Positions 1 through 9,882 of a DNA stretch of 64,000 nt are shown here, in pieces. The position numbers and the translations under genes were made by a program. The notes under the pieces were generated by a model that worked only from the letters and a program-made list of their open reading frames with translations, did not search any database and was not told where the DNA came from. The DNA is taken from positions 4,648,402 through 4,712,401 of the forward strand of contig NZ_CP036264.1 of the NCBI RefSeq assembly GCF_008035925.1, given 5' to 3'. Within the stretch, counting starts at the first letter, position 1; each line of letters starts with the position of its first letter. The DNA is from Stieleria maiorica (lineage in GTDB: Bacteria; Planctomycetota; Planctomycetia; Pirellulales; Pirellulaceae).

Positions 1-975
1 GTTATTGACCAACGTCGTTTCCGACGAGTTGGCGTCCTTCAATCCGTCCAGATCCCCGAACGCATGGCGATCCATCTCGCGAAACAAATCCACTCGATAA
101 AACTGCAACCCGACGTCGTTGGGTCGAAACTGAAACGACACGCTAAACGTCTTTTCGTTCGATCGCAGCGGCAACGATTTTTCTTCCACCACCGTTTTAA
201 GTGCGACATCAGTCAGTCGTGCGATCACCGGGCCGGGAAAGGATCCGTCGATCGCAAACTGCACCGCTAAGGTGACTGGGGAAATTTCGAAATTCGTTTG
301 CCGCACCGTCGTGCTGGTGATCCGCAAATCGTTCAGCCCTGTGGTTTGCGTCGGGATCACGGGGTAGACCGGAAATTTTTGTTCTGGCAGGTCTTCCATG
401 TCGTGCGTGGTCCCAGGCGAATTGCCATCGGTCATCAGAAGCACACCGGCGACCGGACGTCCTTCGAGCCGCCGTGACAATTCATTTAGATTCTCGATCA
501 ACCGGCTTCCGGTTCCCCCGCGGCGCAGATCCTCCACTTCACTGGCACTGGCCAATCGTTTGTCGAAGCCGTAAACCCGCGTCTCAAACGCCTGCGCCAT
601 CGATGCAAAGATGGGCGAGTCGGCGGACATGTCCGTTTCAATCCGGTCTCGCCACGATTCGCTCGAACGCCCGATCTTGAGCTCCATCGAACCGCTGGTG
701 TCGACAAGGATCGGCAACAAGTTTGCTCGCGGACGCGGGCGTTCACCACGCTGCATCGGTTGCAGCAAACAGACCGCCAAGAGCGCGATCGCGACCAATT
801 TTAAGGTGACGCCAAACCACGCCCCGCGAACCCGATTGCCACCGGTCTTGGCGTAATTCCACAGCACCAAAAACGTCAACAGCGTCCCGATGACGATGGC
901 AGGGACCGTCCAGCGGGGAGACCCGATGACCAGTTCAGCGATGACGGGGCGAAACGAATCCAATGTCCTGCTCAC
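1..975 (-). CDS. membrane vWA-domain protein (C-terminus outside window)
   Basis: Reading from a GTG at 975, the frame stays open to the window edge, giving the first 325 residues. Two hydrophobic segments (about residues 18-41 and 54-70) precede a von Willebrand A domain whose metal-binding DxSxS motif reads DTSGS near residue 91; a LLMTDGNS strand follows near residue 179. A beta-rich region follows. The same design is seen in the protein at 17415-20237, which carries an amidotransferase-like module after its vWA domain, so the missing part may hold one too. The GTG overlaps the TGA of the upstream gene by 4 bases (GTGA), a sign of translational coupling. It is the last gene seen of the minus-strand MoxR cluster. 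The exact role of the family is unknown; vWA domains usually bind protein partners through a divalent metal. Confidence 0.8.
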   Translation of the reverse strand, partial: MSRTLDSFRPVIAELVIGSPRWTVPAIVIGTLLTFLVLWNYAKTGGNRVRGAWFGVTLKLVAIALLAVCLLQPMQRGERPRPRANLLPILVDTSGSMELKIGRSSESWRDRIETDMSADSPIFASMAQAFETRVYGFDKRLASASEVEDLRRGGTGSRLIENLNELSRRLEGRPVAGVLLMTDGNSPGTTHDMEDLPEQKFPVYPVIPTQTTGLNDLRITSTTVRQTNFEISPVTLAVQFAIDGSFPGPVIARLTDVALKTVVEEKSLPLRSNEKTFSVSFQFRPNDVGLQFYRVDLFREMDRHAFGDLDGLKDANSSETTLVNN

Positions 976-3900
976 CTCCGCGACTCCGACACATCCGTTT
1001 CCAAATCTGCACTGCCAAGATTTTCGTAGTACCGACGTACGGCATCGGAGAATTGAGCCGGTACGGGGTCGCGGTCGATCGGAACCAGTTCGTTCTTGGA
1101 CGCCGTCCTGCGTAGCAACTCCGCGCGGACGTCTTGTTTCAGTTCCCGTAACGGTTCGGCCACAAGGTCTTCCACCAGTTCCCACTTCGGCGGCTCCCCG
1201 TGTCGCTTCATGTCCGCACGCATCTGACGCACCCGGTCGCGAATGCTGTTCGCACGGGCACGTAAATCGGCATCGCCGACCATTTCTTCGACGTCACGCA
1301 TCTGGTCCGACCAGGTGCGGAAATCGCCGGTTAACGGCCCGATCGGACCACCACCATCGCTCGGTGACTCCGCGGCAAAACGCCCCCCCACCGAATCTTG
1401 ACGCGATTGGCGCGAATCCGCTGATTCCTGCGGTCCGCCACGTAGGCCCGGTTGCTGCCGTTGTCCCTGTTGTTGTCCTTGTTGTTGTCCTTGTTGTTGT
1501 CCTTGTTGTTGTCCTTGTTGTTGTCCTTGTTGTTGTCCCTGCTGTTGTCCCTGTTGTTGTCCCTGTTGTTGTCCTTGTTGTTGTCCTTGTTGTTGCCCCT
1601 GCTGTTGCCCCTGCTGTTGCCCCTGCTGTTGCCCTTGTTGTTGTCCCTGTTGTTGTCCCTGTTGTTGTCCCTGTTGTTGTCCCTGTTGTTGTCCCTGTTG
1701 TTGTCCCTGTTGTTGTCCCTGTTGTTGTCCCTGTTGTTGCCCCTGTTGTTGTCCCTGTTGGGTCTCTGGAGCTTCTCGTTGGAGTTCCTGCTCTGCGCCG
1801 CGGGCGAGCTGCTCGAGTTGTTGTGCTGCCCGGCGCAGACCTTCGGTGGAATCTCCGAGGACGGCGTCGGCCGCATCATCGATACTCTGACTCAGATTCT
1901 CGATTCCCTCGGCAGCCTCCTGTTCGAATTGCTCCGCTTGTGGCATGAACCCCCGCCGGACGAGTTCGGCTGCATTTTCCAGTTGTTGCTCGGTTTGTGA
2001 TCGACGTGCCTGCCGAAAACCGTCGTACAGCTTTTCGGCGAGTAGCGGTTCAGCTTCTTGGGCGTCCTTGACGGTTTGCTCCATCTTGTCGACCAGATCG
2101 CGGAAACGTTGTGCCTGGTTTTCCAGCTGCTGCGGGGCGGCGTCGGTCTTTTCATCACCACGAAGACCTGGCGAGGCTTTTTCCACCTGCTGACGCATCG
2201 ATTGGCCGATCTTCTCCTGTTCATTTTTCAGCTCGGTGGCTTCGCGTTGCATTTGCCGCACCGCTTCGTCGAATGCCCCCGCGGCTCGTTGTCGAAACTC
2301 TTCGTGTAGCTCTTCGAATTGGCGTTCGGCACGTCGGCCGGCCGCGAGCGCCGCCGAGGCGTCGTTCTGCTCGGTCGCTTTGGTCGCTTGCTGAAGATCT
2401 TCCCGTGACTGCTGCAACTTGTCCGCTTGCTCGCTCATCCGCTCACTGTTCTCGGGGGAGCGCATTCGCGATTCCAATTCGTCTGACAGTCGGAGCAGTT
2501 CTTGTTGCTGCTCGCGCAAGCGTTTCAGCTGTCGCCGAATCTCTTCGGCTTGCTCTTCGTTCTCAGCCTGTTCGAGTGCGGATTGCAGTTTCGCCAACTC
2601 CTCGGTTAAATCTTCGGTGCGTTTGGCTAATTCGCGCAATCGACTCAGAACCTGGCGGTCTTCCGCGGCGGCCTGTTGCGCCGCGGATTGTTGCTGCGCC
2701 TGCTGTTGTGTTTCGTAGCGGTTTTCATCGTCTTCCAGTTCCAAGTCGTCGATCTGGCGTTGACGACTTTGACCGCCCCCGCCGCCTTGGCTTTGCTGTT
2801 GTCGCTGTTGGCGTGTGATTTCGAACTCGCGGGATCTCAACTTCAGCAAGTTGGAATAGCTACGTTGGGCCGACGAGCGGCTTTCGCCGAGATCACCGGC
2901 GGTCAAGTTTTTGACGGTCGACTGCATCGCTTCGAGAACCTGCACGCCGATCTTTTTCGATTCGGCATCAGTCAAGTTTCCGGCGAGCTCCTGAAACTGA
3001 GCGATCGCATCGGTTTGTGAGTCGCTGATCGTTTGAATGTCGTCAGGGGCCGGCGTCGTGCCGCTGATTTCTAAACGGATCTGGTTCCAGATCGCAGTAA
3101 TGATCTGTTTTTGCAGTTTCGCCAGTTCTTCGGCTTGCTGTTGTTGCGGCGACGGTTGGCCTTGTTGAGACGGAGGTGGCGAGTCGCCTTGTCGAAAGAT
3201 TTCTTCGAACGGGCGAACATCGGCAAAGAACAGGTCACTTTCGGTACGCCGTGGCGTCCCGTCCGGACCGATATCTTCCGCCCAGAAATAGTAAGAAACC
3301 AAGTCGTCCGGCTTTGCCTTTAACGCTTCAAAATCCAGCGTGTGATCAACGGTCGAATCGACGTTCCGCGGCAGATTCTGCGCGAGTTCGATCGTGACCT
3401 CGGGCTCCGATTCGATCGTGTAGGTGATCCCGGATTTCAGGACGCCATAATCATCACGGACATCGGCGCGCAGCGGGAGTTCCTGGAGCGCCGAGACGGT
3501 CACGTCACGAGCCTTTTCCAACTTCAATTTGGGCGGTTTGTTCGGCAGCACCTTGATCGACAATTCTGGCGGATACTTGTTCTTTCGCTGCTGGTCGTCC
3601 ACCAAATTCAACACGAATGTATCTGACTCGGCCGCTTTGACTGTTGCGAGGTACGCGGCATAGGGTTCCGATGAACCCTCCGTCTTGGCATCCACGGTTT
3701 GCGTTGCCCGCGCACACTCGATAACGTCGCCATTTGTCCGGGTCAATGTGCACGAGACGACGGTTTTGTTCAACAACAATCGCCACGTCACCTGGGTTCC
3801 TTGGACCACGCTGACCTTGACCGTGTCCTCGACGGTTCGGGAATTCATGTTCGTGTATTCCGGAAACTCCAACACGGCGTCGCTGCGCCGCAATTCCGGA

Positions 3901-4772
3901 AACTCAAAGACTTCGACCGAGTACGGTTGGCTGTTCCAATTCGGGGATTCGATTCGATACGTCAGCGGCTGGTCGACGCGTGACAGGAATCCGCCGACGA
4001 TCGGATCGCTGAGGTTTTGTTTCATCAACACTTCTGCCACTGTCCCGTCGACATACTCCGTGATCAGGGTTGCCGATTCGGGAGCGGACACGCTGAATTC
4101 GGCAGTCACAACCAGGCTGGTTCCGCGCTCGATCGACACGTTTCCCGGCAGCACGGTCACGTCCTGCTTGAAATCGCCGGCGGAGGATCGCGCCCCGGGA
4201 ATCAACATGTCGTCGGGGCTGTTGCGGAAATCGATCATCGAAACGCCGATCGCGGCCGCCAGGGCACCGGCACCAAAAAAACGCGACGCCCACAGCGAAA
4301 GGGTTGAAACGACGGTTTGCCAATCGTGCGAACGAAAGTGATCGTGCGTTTCGCCGATCAGATGCTGACCGAGCGGGCCGCTGGATTGCTGGGCGTCCAA
4401 ACAGGCAGTCGTCATCAACCGTTCCCCCAGTCCCGGGAACGCGTTTTCGATTCGCGCGACCGTCGCCTGGACTCCACCCGCTAATCGACCGGCCAGAACG
4501 CGCGAGGCGATCAAGGCGATCAGCAACGCCGCGGCGATCATTGACCAAGTGGTGGTATCGCCGATCTGTCCGCTCAATTGCGCACCGCGGAACATCAGTG
4601 CGAACAGCATCGCGAGGATCGCGAACACGGCCAGCAACGTCCAAAAATGTCTCGATCGGATGCGGCGTGAGACATGCTGCATCTCACGTTGAATCCGCGA
4701 GAGTTGACGCTCCGCCATGCCGACTTTGGAATCGAATCGGAGATCGTTACCCATTGAAGGTTTGTCACTCAT
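972..4772 (-). CDS. DUF4175-like membrane coiled-coil protein with long GQQQ repeat
   Basis: About 1266 residues. The N-terminus has three hydrophobic segments (near residues 42-61, 75-92 and 165-182), then beta-rich domains, then a long Q/E/R-rich coiled coil (about 510-990). Next comes a pure GQQQ tandem repeat of about 25 units (about 1005-1105) and a C-terminal helical domain. The layout resembles DUF4175-type proteins encoded with MoxR/vWA genes; function is unknown. The start at 4772 (MSDKPS) is chosen because upstream residues look like translated leader; a GTG at 4829 and an ATG at 4814 are alternatives. It follows the BatA gene by about 100 bases and overlaps the next gene by 4 bases. 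The paralogue at 20254-22614 lacks the long coiled coil and Q repeat, which in that cluster sit in a separate protein. Confidence 0.8.
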   Translation of the reverse strand: MSDKPSMGNDLRFDSKVGMAERQLSRIQREMQHVSRRIRSRHFWTLLAVFAILAMLFALMFRGAQLSGQIGDTTTWSMIAAALLIALIASRVLAGRLAGGVQATVARIENAFPGLGERLMTTACLDAQQSSGPLGQHLIGETHDHFRSHDWQTVVSTLSLWASRFFGAGALAAAIGVSMIDFRNSPDDMLIPGARSSAGDFKQDVTVLPGNVSIERGTSLVVTAEFSVSAPESATLITEYVDGTVAEVLMKQNLSDPIVGGFLSRVDQPLTYRIESPNWNSQPYSVEVFEFPELRRSDAVLEFPEYTNMNSRTVEDTVKVSVVQGTQVTWRLLLNKTVVSCTLTRTNGDVIECARATQTVDAKTEGSSEPYAAYLATVKAAESDTFVLNLVDDQQRKNKYPPELSIKVLPNKPPKLKLEKARDVTVSALQELPLRADVRDDYGVLKSGITYTIESEPEVTIELAQNLPRNVDSTVDHTLDFEALKAKPDDLVSYYFWAEDIGPDGTPRRTESDLFFADVRPFEEIFRQGDSPPPSQQGQPSPQQQQAEELAKLQKQIITAIWNQIRLEISGTTPAPDDIQTISDSQTDAIAQFQELAGNLTDAESKKIGVQVLEAMQSTVKNLTAGDLGESRSSAQRSYSNLLKLRSREFEITRQQRQQQSQGGGGGQSRQRQIDDLELEDDENRYETQQQAQQQSAAQQAAAEDRQVLSRLRELAKRTEDLTEELAKLQSALEQAENEEQAEEIRRQLKRLREQQQELLRLSDELESRMRSPENSERMSEQADKLQQSREDLQQATKATEQNDASAALAAGRRAERQFEELHEEFRQRAAGAFDEAVRQMQREATELKNEQEKIGQSMRQQVEKASPGLRGDEKTDAAPQQLENQAQRFRDLVDKMEQTVKDAQEAEPLLAEKLYDGFRQARRSQTEQQLENAAELVRRGFMPQAEQFEQEAAEGIENLSQSIDDAADAVLGDSTEGLRRAAQQLEQLARGAEQELQREAPETQQGQQQGQQQGQQQGQQQGQQQGQQQGQQQGQQQGQQQGQQQGQQQGQQQGQQQGQQQGQQQGQQQGQQQGQQQGQQQGQQQGQQQGQQQGQQQGQQQGQRQQPGLRGGPQESADSRQSRQDSVGGRFAAESPSDGGGPIGPLTGDFRTWSDQMRDVEEMVGDADLRARANSIRDRVRQMRADMKRHGEPPKWELVEDLVAEPLRELKQDVRAELLRRTASKNELVPIDRDPVPAQFSDAVRRYYENLGSADLETDVSESRR
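1458..1760 (-). repeat. 12-bp coding minisatellite (GQQQ units)
   Basis: About 25 tandem copies of a 12-base unit (plus strand TTGTTGTCCCTG and close variants) encode Gly-Gln-Gln-Gln in the minus-strand gene. Copies differ mainly at silent third positions, in blocks, for example CTGCTGTTGCCC versus TTGTTGTCCTTG. That pattern points to expansion by slippage or unequal exchange under protein-level constraint. Reading frame is kept whatever the copy number. Confidence 0.95.
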
Positions 4773-4871
4773 TGTTTCGTCGCCTGGGACCGAGATGATT
4801 AATCGGCGTTCCATAACAGAACGCGGCACGCGTTTTGACGGAGACCGATTGTCGTAGCTTGGAGGACCAAA

Positions 4872-6980
4872 TCATGCTTCCGCCTGCGGTACAGAACGTT
4901 CCTTTGCGGCGAGCAGTGTTTCGGCGGCAATGAATCCGAGCGTGGCCAGGATCAACCATTGCCACCAGCCTTGCTTCGCTTCCAATTCCACGTCGCGCAG
5001 CGCCCGCTGGGCGGTCTGTTCTTGCTGCCTGGCCAACGGGGAAGAGATGACAGCACCGAATTGGCTGATTCGGTCCATGTCAAAGGACGTGGTTTCACTC
5101 TCCAACGGATTCATGTTCACGGCAAAGACATCGCCGTCGATTTCAACGAACCCCGGTTCGGTCGCAATCGACCGATCCGCAAGGGCGTCGCCGATTGTTA
5201 GAGACTCCGGCGCGAGCTGCAAATTCGGTCCCAGCATTCCCAGCAGAATCGGGACAAATTTGGTCGACAAGGCGAACTGGCTTTGAGCGGGTTGCCACCC
5301 GGTTGCGAGCACCCACAACTTGCCGTTGGGAAGACCGGAGGCATCATTGACAACATCACGCCGGACCAATAGCGGCGAACCGTCATCCAGTTTCAGCGGC
5401 ACCTTCACCGAGCCGTCGAGCCCGCGCAGTCGGCGATGCTTCCAAATTCGGATGTTGCTGAAATCGTTGACGCCGGGATCGGAAAGCGGTGCGATCAACG
5501 ACGAGGTGAAATCGACGGCCGAAATCAATCGATAATCCTCCGAATCCGATTCGTCGATCATCAAGTCAGGCGTCTTCAGCATCGATGCGAGCGCACCACG
5601 GATGGCGTCGTCGGAGGGCTGGTCGAGAACTACGAGTATGCGTCCTCCGGCCGACAAATACTGCTCCACCGCGTCGCCGGCCGCCGCTGCGGCCGATGCA
5701 CCGTTGACGATCACCAAGGGTGTTTCTGAGGGCGACAATCCCTCACTCCAGTCGTCTCGCTGGAACCGTTCGAAATCGACATCGCGGGACGCGTCCGACC
5801 AAGGCAACTGCCGAGCGTAGAAGGAAAGCGTTTCTCGCGCCGCAGTCGATGGGTCCACCGACGCATCGGGTATCGACAATTCTGCGAATCGAACCTGTTG
5901 TCGAATCCGGCTGGGTCGAATGAAGTGATAGGTATTGTCAAAGCTATCGCGGTCACCGAGCACGTTCAATGTTGCGGTACGTGAAAGTGCTTCGTCGGCA
6001 TCGTCACCATCACCGGGCAGCTTGACCGTGAAAAATCGCGTTTGGCCCGGCGGCACTTGGATCACCGCGGCGTCATTTTCCTGTCCGTCGAAACGAAGCC
6101 GGAACGTCGACGATTCCCCATCGTCGGTTTGCGAAACTTGGACACGGACTGCGTTCCCGGCCGAGTCTCGAATCGAGTCGTCGGTTTCCGCGGCGGTGCG
6201 CTGTGGCATCACACGCAGGCTGACGTTGCCGCGCGTCGTCGCGCTCAGTGGTTGCACATCCAGCCAAACGCGACTGGGCCACTGGTAGCCCTGCAGCGAT
6301 TCGATCCGAGCACCGTTTTGCAGGTCGCTCAACAACACGATCCGCGTTTCGATCGCGGCGCTGGCGATCGGATTGTTCGGAGTCGCGGCAGCGTTTTCGG
6401 AATCAGCGAGTTCCAACAGCGCGGCTTGATCAGCGGCGTAGCGGATGGCTTTCCCGACGTCGGTTGCGAACCAGGTCGGTGACAGGGCATCGATCGCTTC
6501 CCGTGCGGCAGTTTTCCGAGTGTCCGCGACGAGTCGCGTTGATTCGTCGAGCGACAAAACGGAACGGGGTTCGGAATCAAAGGCGATGACCGACAGCAGC
6601 GTCTCGTCGTCGGATTCATCCAAAATCTTCTTCGCCTTGTTTTTCGCTTTGTCCCACACCCCCGTGCGTTTCATGCTGGCGCTCTGGTCGATCAACACGA
6701 CGACCGCCTGTTTGACGCCGGCGACGGAGTCCGATTCCGAGATCGGCAGGAACGGCCTGGCGAAGGCAAAGGCGAGCAGCAGAATTGCGGCACAGCGAAG
6801 TAACAGTAACGGCCAATTTTCCAATCGACTTCGCCGCGTCAGTCGCGGGGGTGTCGAATCGAGAAACATCAGCGAACTGAATTCGACTTCACCCCTGGGT
6901 TGGCGACGGATCAAGTGGAAAATGACCGGACCGGCGATCGCCAGGGCGCCCAAGAAGTACAACGGTGCAAGAAAACTCAT
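4872..6980 (-). CDS. BatA-domain vWA membrane protein
   Basis: 702 residues. The N-terminus is a typical BatA double-transmembrane domain: a first helix at about 4-24 followed by FHLIRRQPRGEVEFSSLMFL, then a second helix at about 57-78 ending in ARPFLP. The vWA domain begins at 91 and keeps the DxSxS metal site (DQSAS, 98-102). A C-terminal hydrophobic segment lies near 674-692 (WWQWLILATLGF), so most of the protein is held between two membrane anchors. The ATG overlaps the DUF58 stop codon by 4 bases. BatA-type proteins with MoxR and DUF58 partners are widely found in envelope and stress systems, but the substrate is not known. The paralogue is at 14989-17412. Confidence 0.9.
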   Translation of the reverse strand: MSFLAPLYFLGALAIAGPVIFHLIRRQPRGEVEFSSLMFLDSTPPRLTRRSRLENWPLLLLRCAAILLLAFAFARPFLPISESDSVAGVKQAVVVLIDQSASMKRTGVWDKAKNKAKKILDESDDETLLSVIAFDSEPRSVLSLDESTRLVADTRKTAAREAIDALSPTWFATDVGKAIRYAADQAALLELADSENAAATPNNPIASAAIETRIVLLSDLQNGARIESLQGYQWPSRVWLDVQPLSATTRGNVSLRVMPQRTAAETDDSIRDSAGNAVRVQVSQTDDGESSTFRLRFDGQENDAAVIQVPPGQTRFFTVKLPGDGDDADEALSRTATLNVLGDRDSFDNTYHFIRPSRIRQQVRFAELSIPDASVDPSTAARETLSFYARQLPWSDASRDVDFERFQRDDWSEGLSPSETPLVIVNGASAAAAAGDAVEQYLSAGGRILVVLDQPSDDAIRGALASMLKTPDLMIDESDSEDYRLISAVDFTSSLIAPLSDPGVNDFSNIRIWKHRRLRGLDGSVKVPLKLDDGSPLLVRRDVVNDASGLPNGKLWVLATGWQPAQSQFALSTKFVPILLGMLGPNLQLAPESLTIGDALADRSIATEPGFVEIDGDVFAVNMNPLESETTSFDMDRISQFGAVISSPLARQQEQTAQRALRDVELEAKQGWWQWLILATLGFIAAETLLAAKERSVPQAEA

Positions 6981-7953
6981 TGCCGCCTCCCTTCGCCGAT
7001 CGATCGAAATCCCGATTTCCCTAGTCGGTTGCGGGCATGGATCAGACTTGAGAGCGCCAAATCGAGCGGTTTGTCGGTGATCAGTTCATAGTTTCCGACG
7101 CCGGTGGATTCACAAATCGTTTCGATCTGGCGGCGATGCCGGGAAAATCGTTCGGCGTAGTTTGCCTTGGCCGCCTCCGGATCGACGTAGATTTGGCGTC
7201 CGGTTTCGGCATCGGTCACCATCGCCGGGTCTGAAAGGCCAAGATCGACTTCACCGGGATCGATGATCCGCAACAAGACGACTTCATGCCCCCTCGCACG
7301 CAGCGCCGCCAACTGCGTCTTCAGCATGTCCGGCGGCGCTAATAAATCGCTCATCAGGATCACCAGTCCGCGGCGGGGCACAAGCGAGGTGACTTGGCGC
7401 AGCGGTGCTTCGATGTCCGTGCCTTTGCCCTCGGCCGGCCGTGAAAGTTCCACCAGGATCTGGTGGAACTGTTTCGCACCGAGCTTGGCCGGCAAAAAAT
7501 CGCCCAGTTCGGCATCAAAGGTCAACACGCCAACGGCGTCGTGCTGCATCGTCAAGAAGTAGGCCAGGGTTGCGGCGACCGTTCGGGCATAGTCGATTTT
7601 CTTGTACTCGATCGATCCGTAGCTCATCGACCGGCTTTGATCGACGACCAGGTAGCAGCGTCGGTTCGTTTCGTCTTCGAACTTCTTGATGAAGTAGCGG
7701 TCGCTACGGGCGTAGAGCTTCCAATCCAGATTGCGCAGGTCATCGCCGGGAACGTAGGCACGGTACTCGCTGAATTCGATCGAACTGCCGTGGGTCGGGC
7801 TGCGGTGTAGCCCCGAGAAGAATCCTTCGACGACCGTCTTGGCGCGCAGCTTGAGACTCTTGATGCGCATCAGTGCCGACGGATCGACACCGGCGCGATC
7901 ATCCGCGTTGGACATCGTTTCGGGGGCAGACGGTGCGGCGGTCGAGACGGAGT

Positions 7954-7957
<4 letters not shown>
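6977..7957 (-). CDS. DUF58 domain protein, MoxR partner
   Basis: 326 residues, soluble, no signal peptide. It carries the DUF58 core: SIEFSEYRAYVPGDDLRNLD, then DWKLYARSDRY, then a vWA-like fold with DQSRSM as a metal-ion site near residue 122. About 30 extra residues precede the domain. DUF58 proteins nearly always travel with MoxR AAA+ ATPases and are thought to be recruited or remodelled by them. Start and stop overlap both neighbours by 4 bases (6977-6980 and 7954-7957), so translation is coupled to MoxR and BatA. Its closest relative in the window is the protein at 14069-14974, with the same motifs in the same order. Confidence 0.92.
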
Positions 7958-8943
<986 letters not shown>

Positions 8944-9048
8944 TGGCAAGTTGACTACGGGCTCCGAACAATGAAAAACTTCGCGGGCGAGACGCCACCG
9001 ATGGAAGTCGTGAATGGGAATAACGGAACAGGCATGGACGTGCGGGAT

Positions 9049-9882
9049 TCAGTGGGTCATGGCATAGGTGACGATGTTGATCCCCATCGGATAGGCCTTC
9101 TTGACCGAGAATTCACGAAAGTACTCCTCGTCTTCGCCTTCGCGTTCCCAGCCGTCGCCGAGGTCGGTGTTGTGGCAGATGAAGACCATGATCCGATCCT
9201 TGTCGTCGACGATCGCACGGTAGTGTGGCACGCTGTTGTCGCTGCCGTCGCGGGTGTCTTCCCACGTGACCGATCCCCACGCCCTGCCGATGGCCGGCAC
9301 CTGCGGTTTTTCTTTCATGTCGTAAACGTTGTGAAAGATCTCGTGTTCGAGCGGGACCTCGAACGGTTTGCGATCAGGAAAAACTCGTGCCAGTTCGAAC
9401 TCCAAATTTTCGTACTGGCGGTCGCCCCAGAAATCATCCACCATCAGAAAGCCGCCGTTGAAACAATAACGCCGCAGTGCCAGCACTTCCTCTTCGCTAA
9501 ACACCAGCCCCCCCGGTTCGATCATGTACAGAAACGGATAATCCGACAGGTTGTCATCGGTCAGGTTAACGATCACCGGGTCGGGGTTGACCTTGATGGT
9601 TGTCAGTTGTTGCAGCCGCAAAGAGAAATTGAGATCGCTGTCGGGATAATCCGTTCGCCACCCGCCACCGCCGCCGCGTCCATAATAGGAATCGTAACGG
9701 ACACGCGCAAACGTAAACATGTCGCCGGGGAATTGCCGATCGACTTCCCACTGCGGGACGCCGCGTCGGTCCTCTTCGATACTTCGAAAATGGCGTCTCC
9801 ATTGGGCCAACGCCATTGAAGTGGCCCCGATGATCAGCAACGCGGTGAAAAGCACCAAGATATTGGGACGTCGGCCTTTCAT
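9049..9882 (-). CDS. DUF4159 domain protein, exported
   Basis: 277 residues. A hydrophobic N-terminal segment (about 8-27, ending SMALAQW) is a signal peptide or anchor. The body matches DUF4159: FTFARVRYDSYY, a FLYMIEPGG segment, then LRRYCFNGGFLMVDDFWGD, which resembles the glutamine-amidotransferase-like fold in which the catalytic Cys is usually lost. The ATG overlaps the stop codon of the upstream TPR-peptidase gene by one base (TGATG). DUF4159 genes are often found in MoxR/BatA clusters. No enzymatic function is established. Confidence 0.88.
   Translation of the reverse strand: MKGRRPNILVLFTALLIIGATSMALAQWRRHFRSIEEDRRGVPQWEVDRQFPGDMFTFARVRYDSYYGRGGGGGWRTDYPDSDLNFSLRLQQLTTIKVNPDPVIVNLTDDNLSDYPFLYMIEPGGLVFSEEEVLALRRYCFNGGFLMVDDFWGDRQYENLEFELARVFPDRKPFEVPLEHEIFHNVYDMKEKPQVPAIGRAWGSVTWEDTRDGSDNSVPHYRAIVDDKDRIMVFICHNTDLGDGWEREGEDEEYFREFSVKKAYPMGINIVTYAMTH

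Noticed and set aside
890-1948. Long plus-strand frame with Val-Val and Leu-Leu-Ser repeats
   Set aside because: It is the antisense of the GQQQ minisatellite; the repeat has no stops in several frames. The minus-strand gene has family features and fits the operon.
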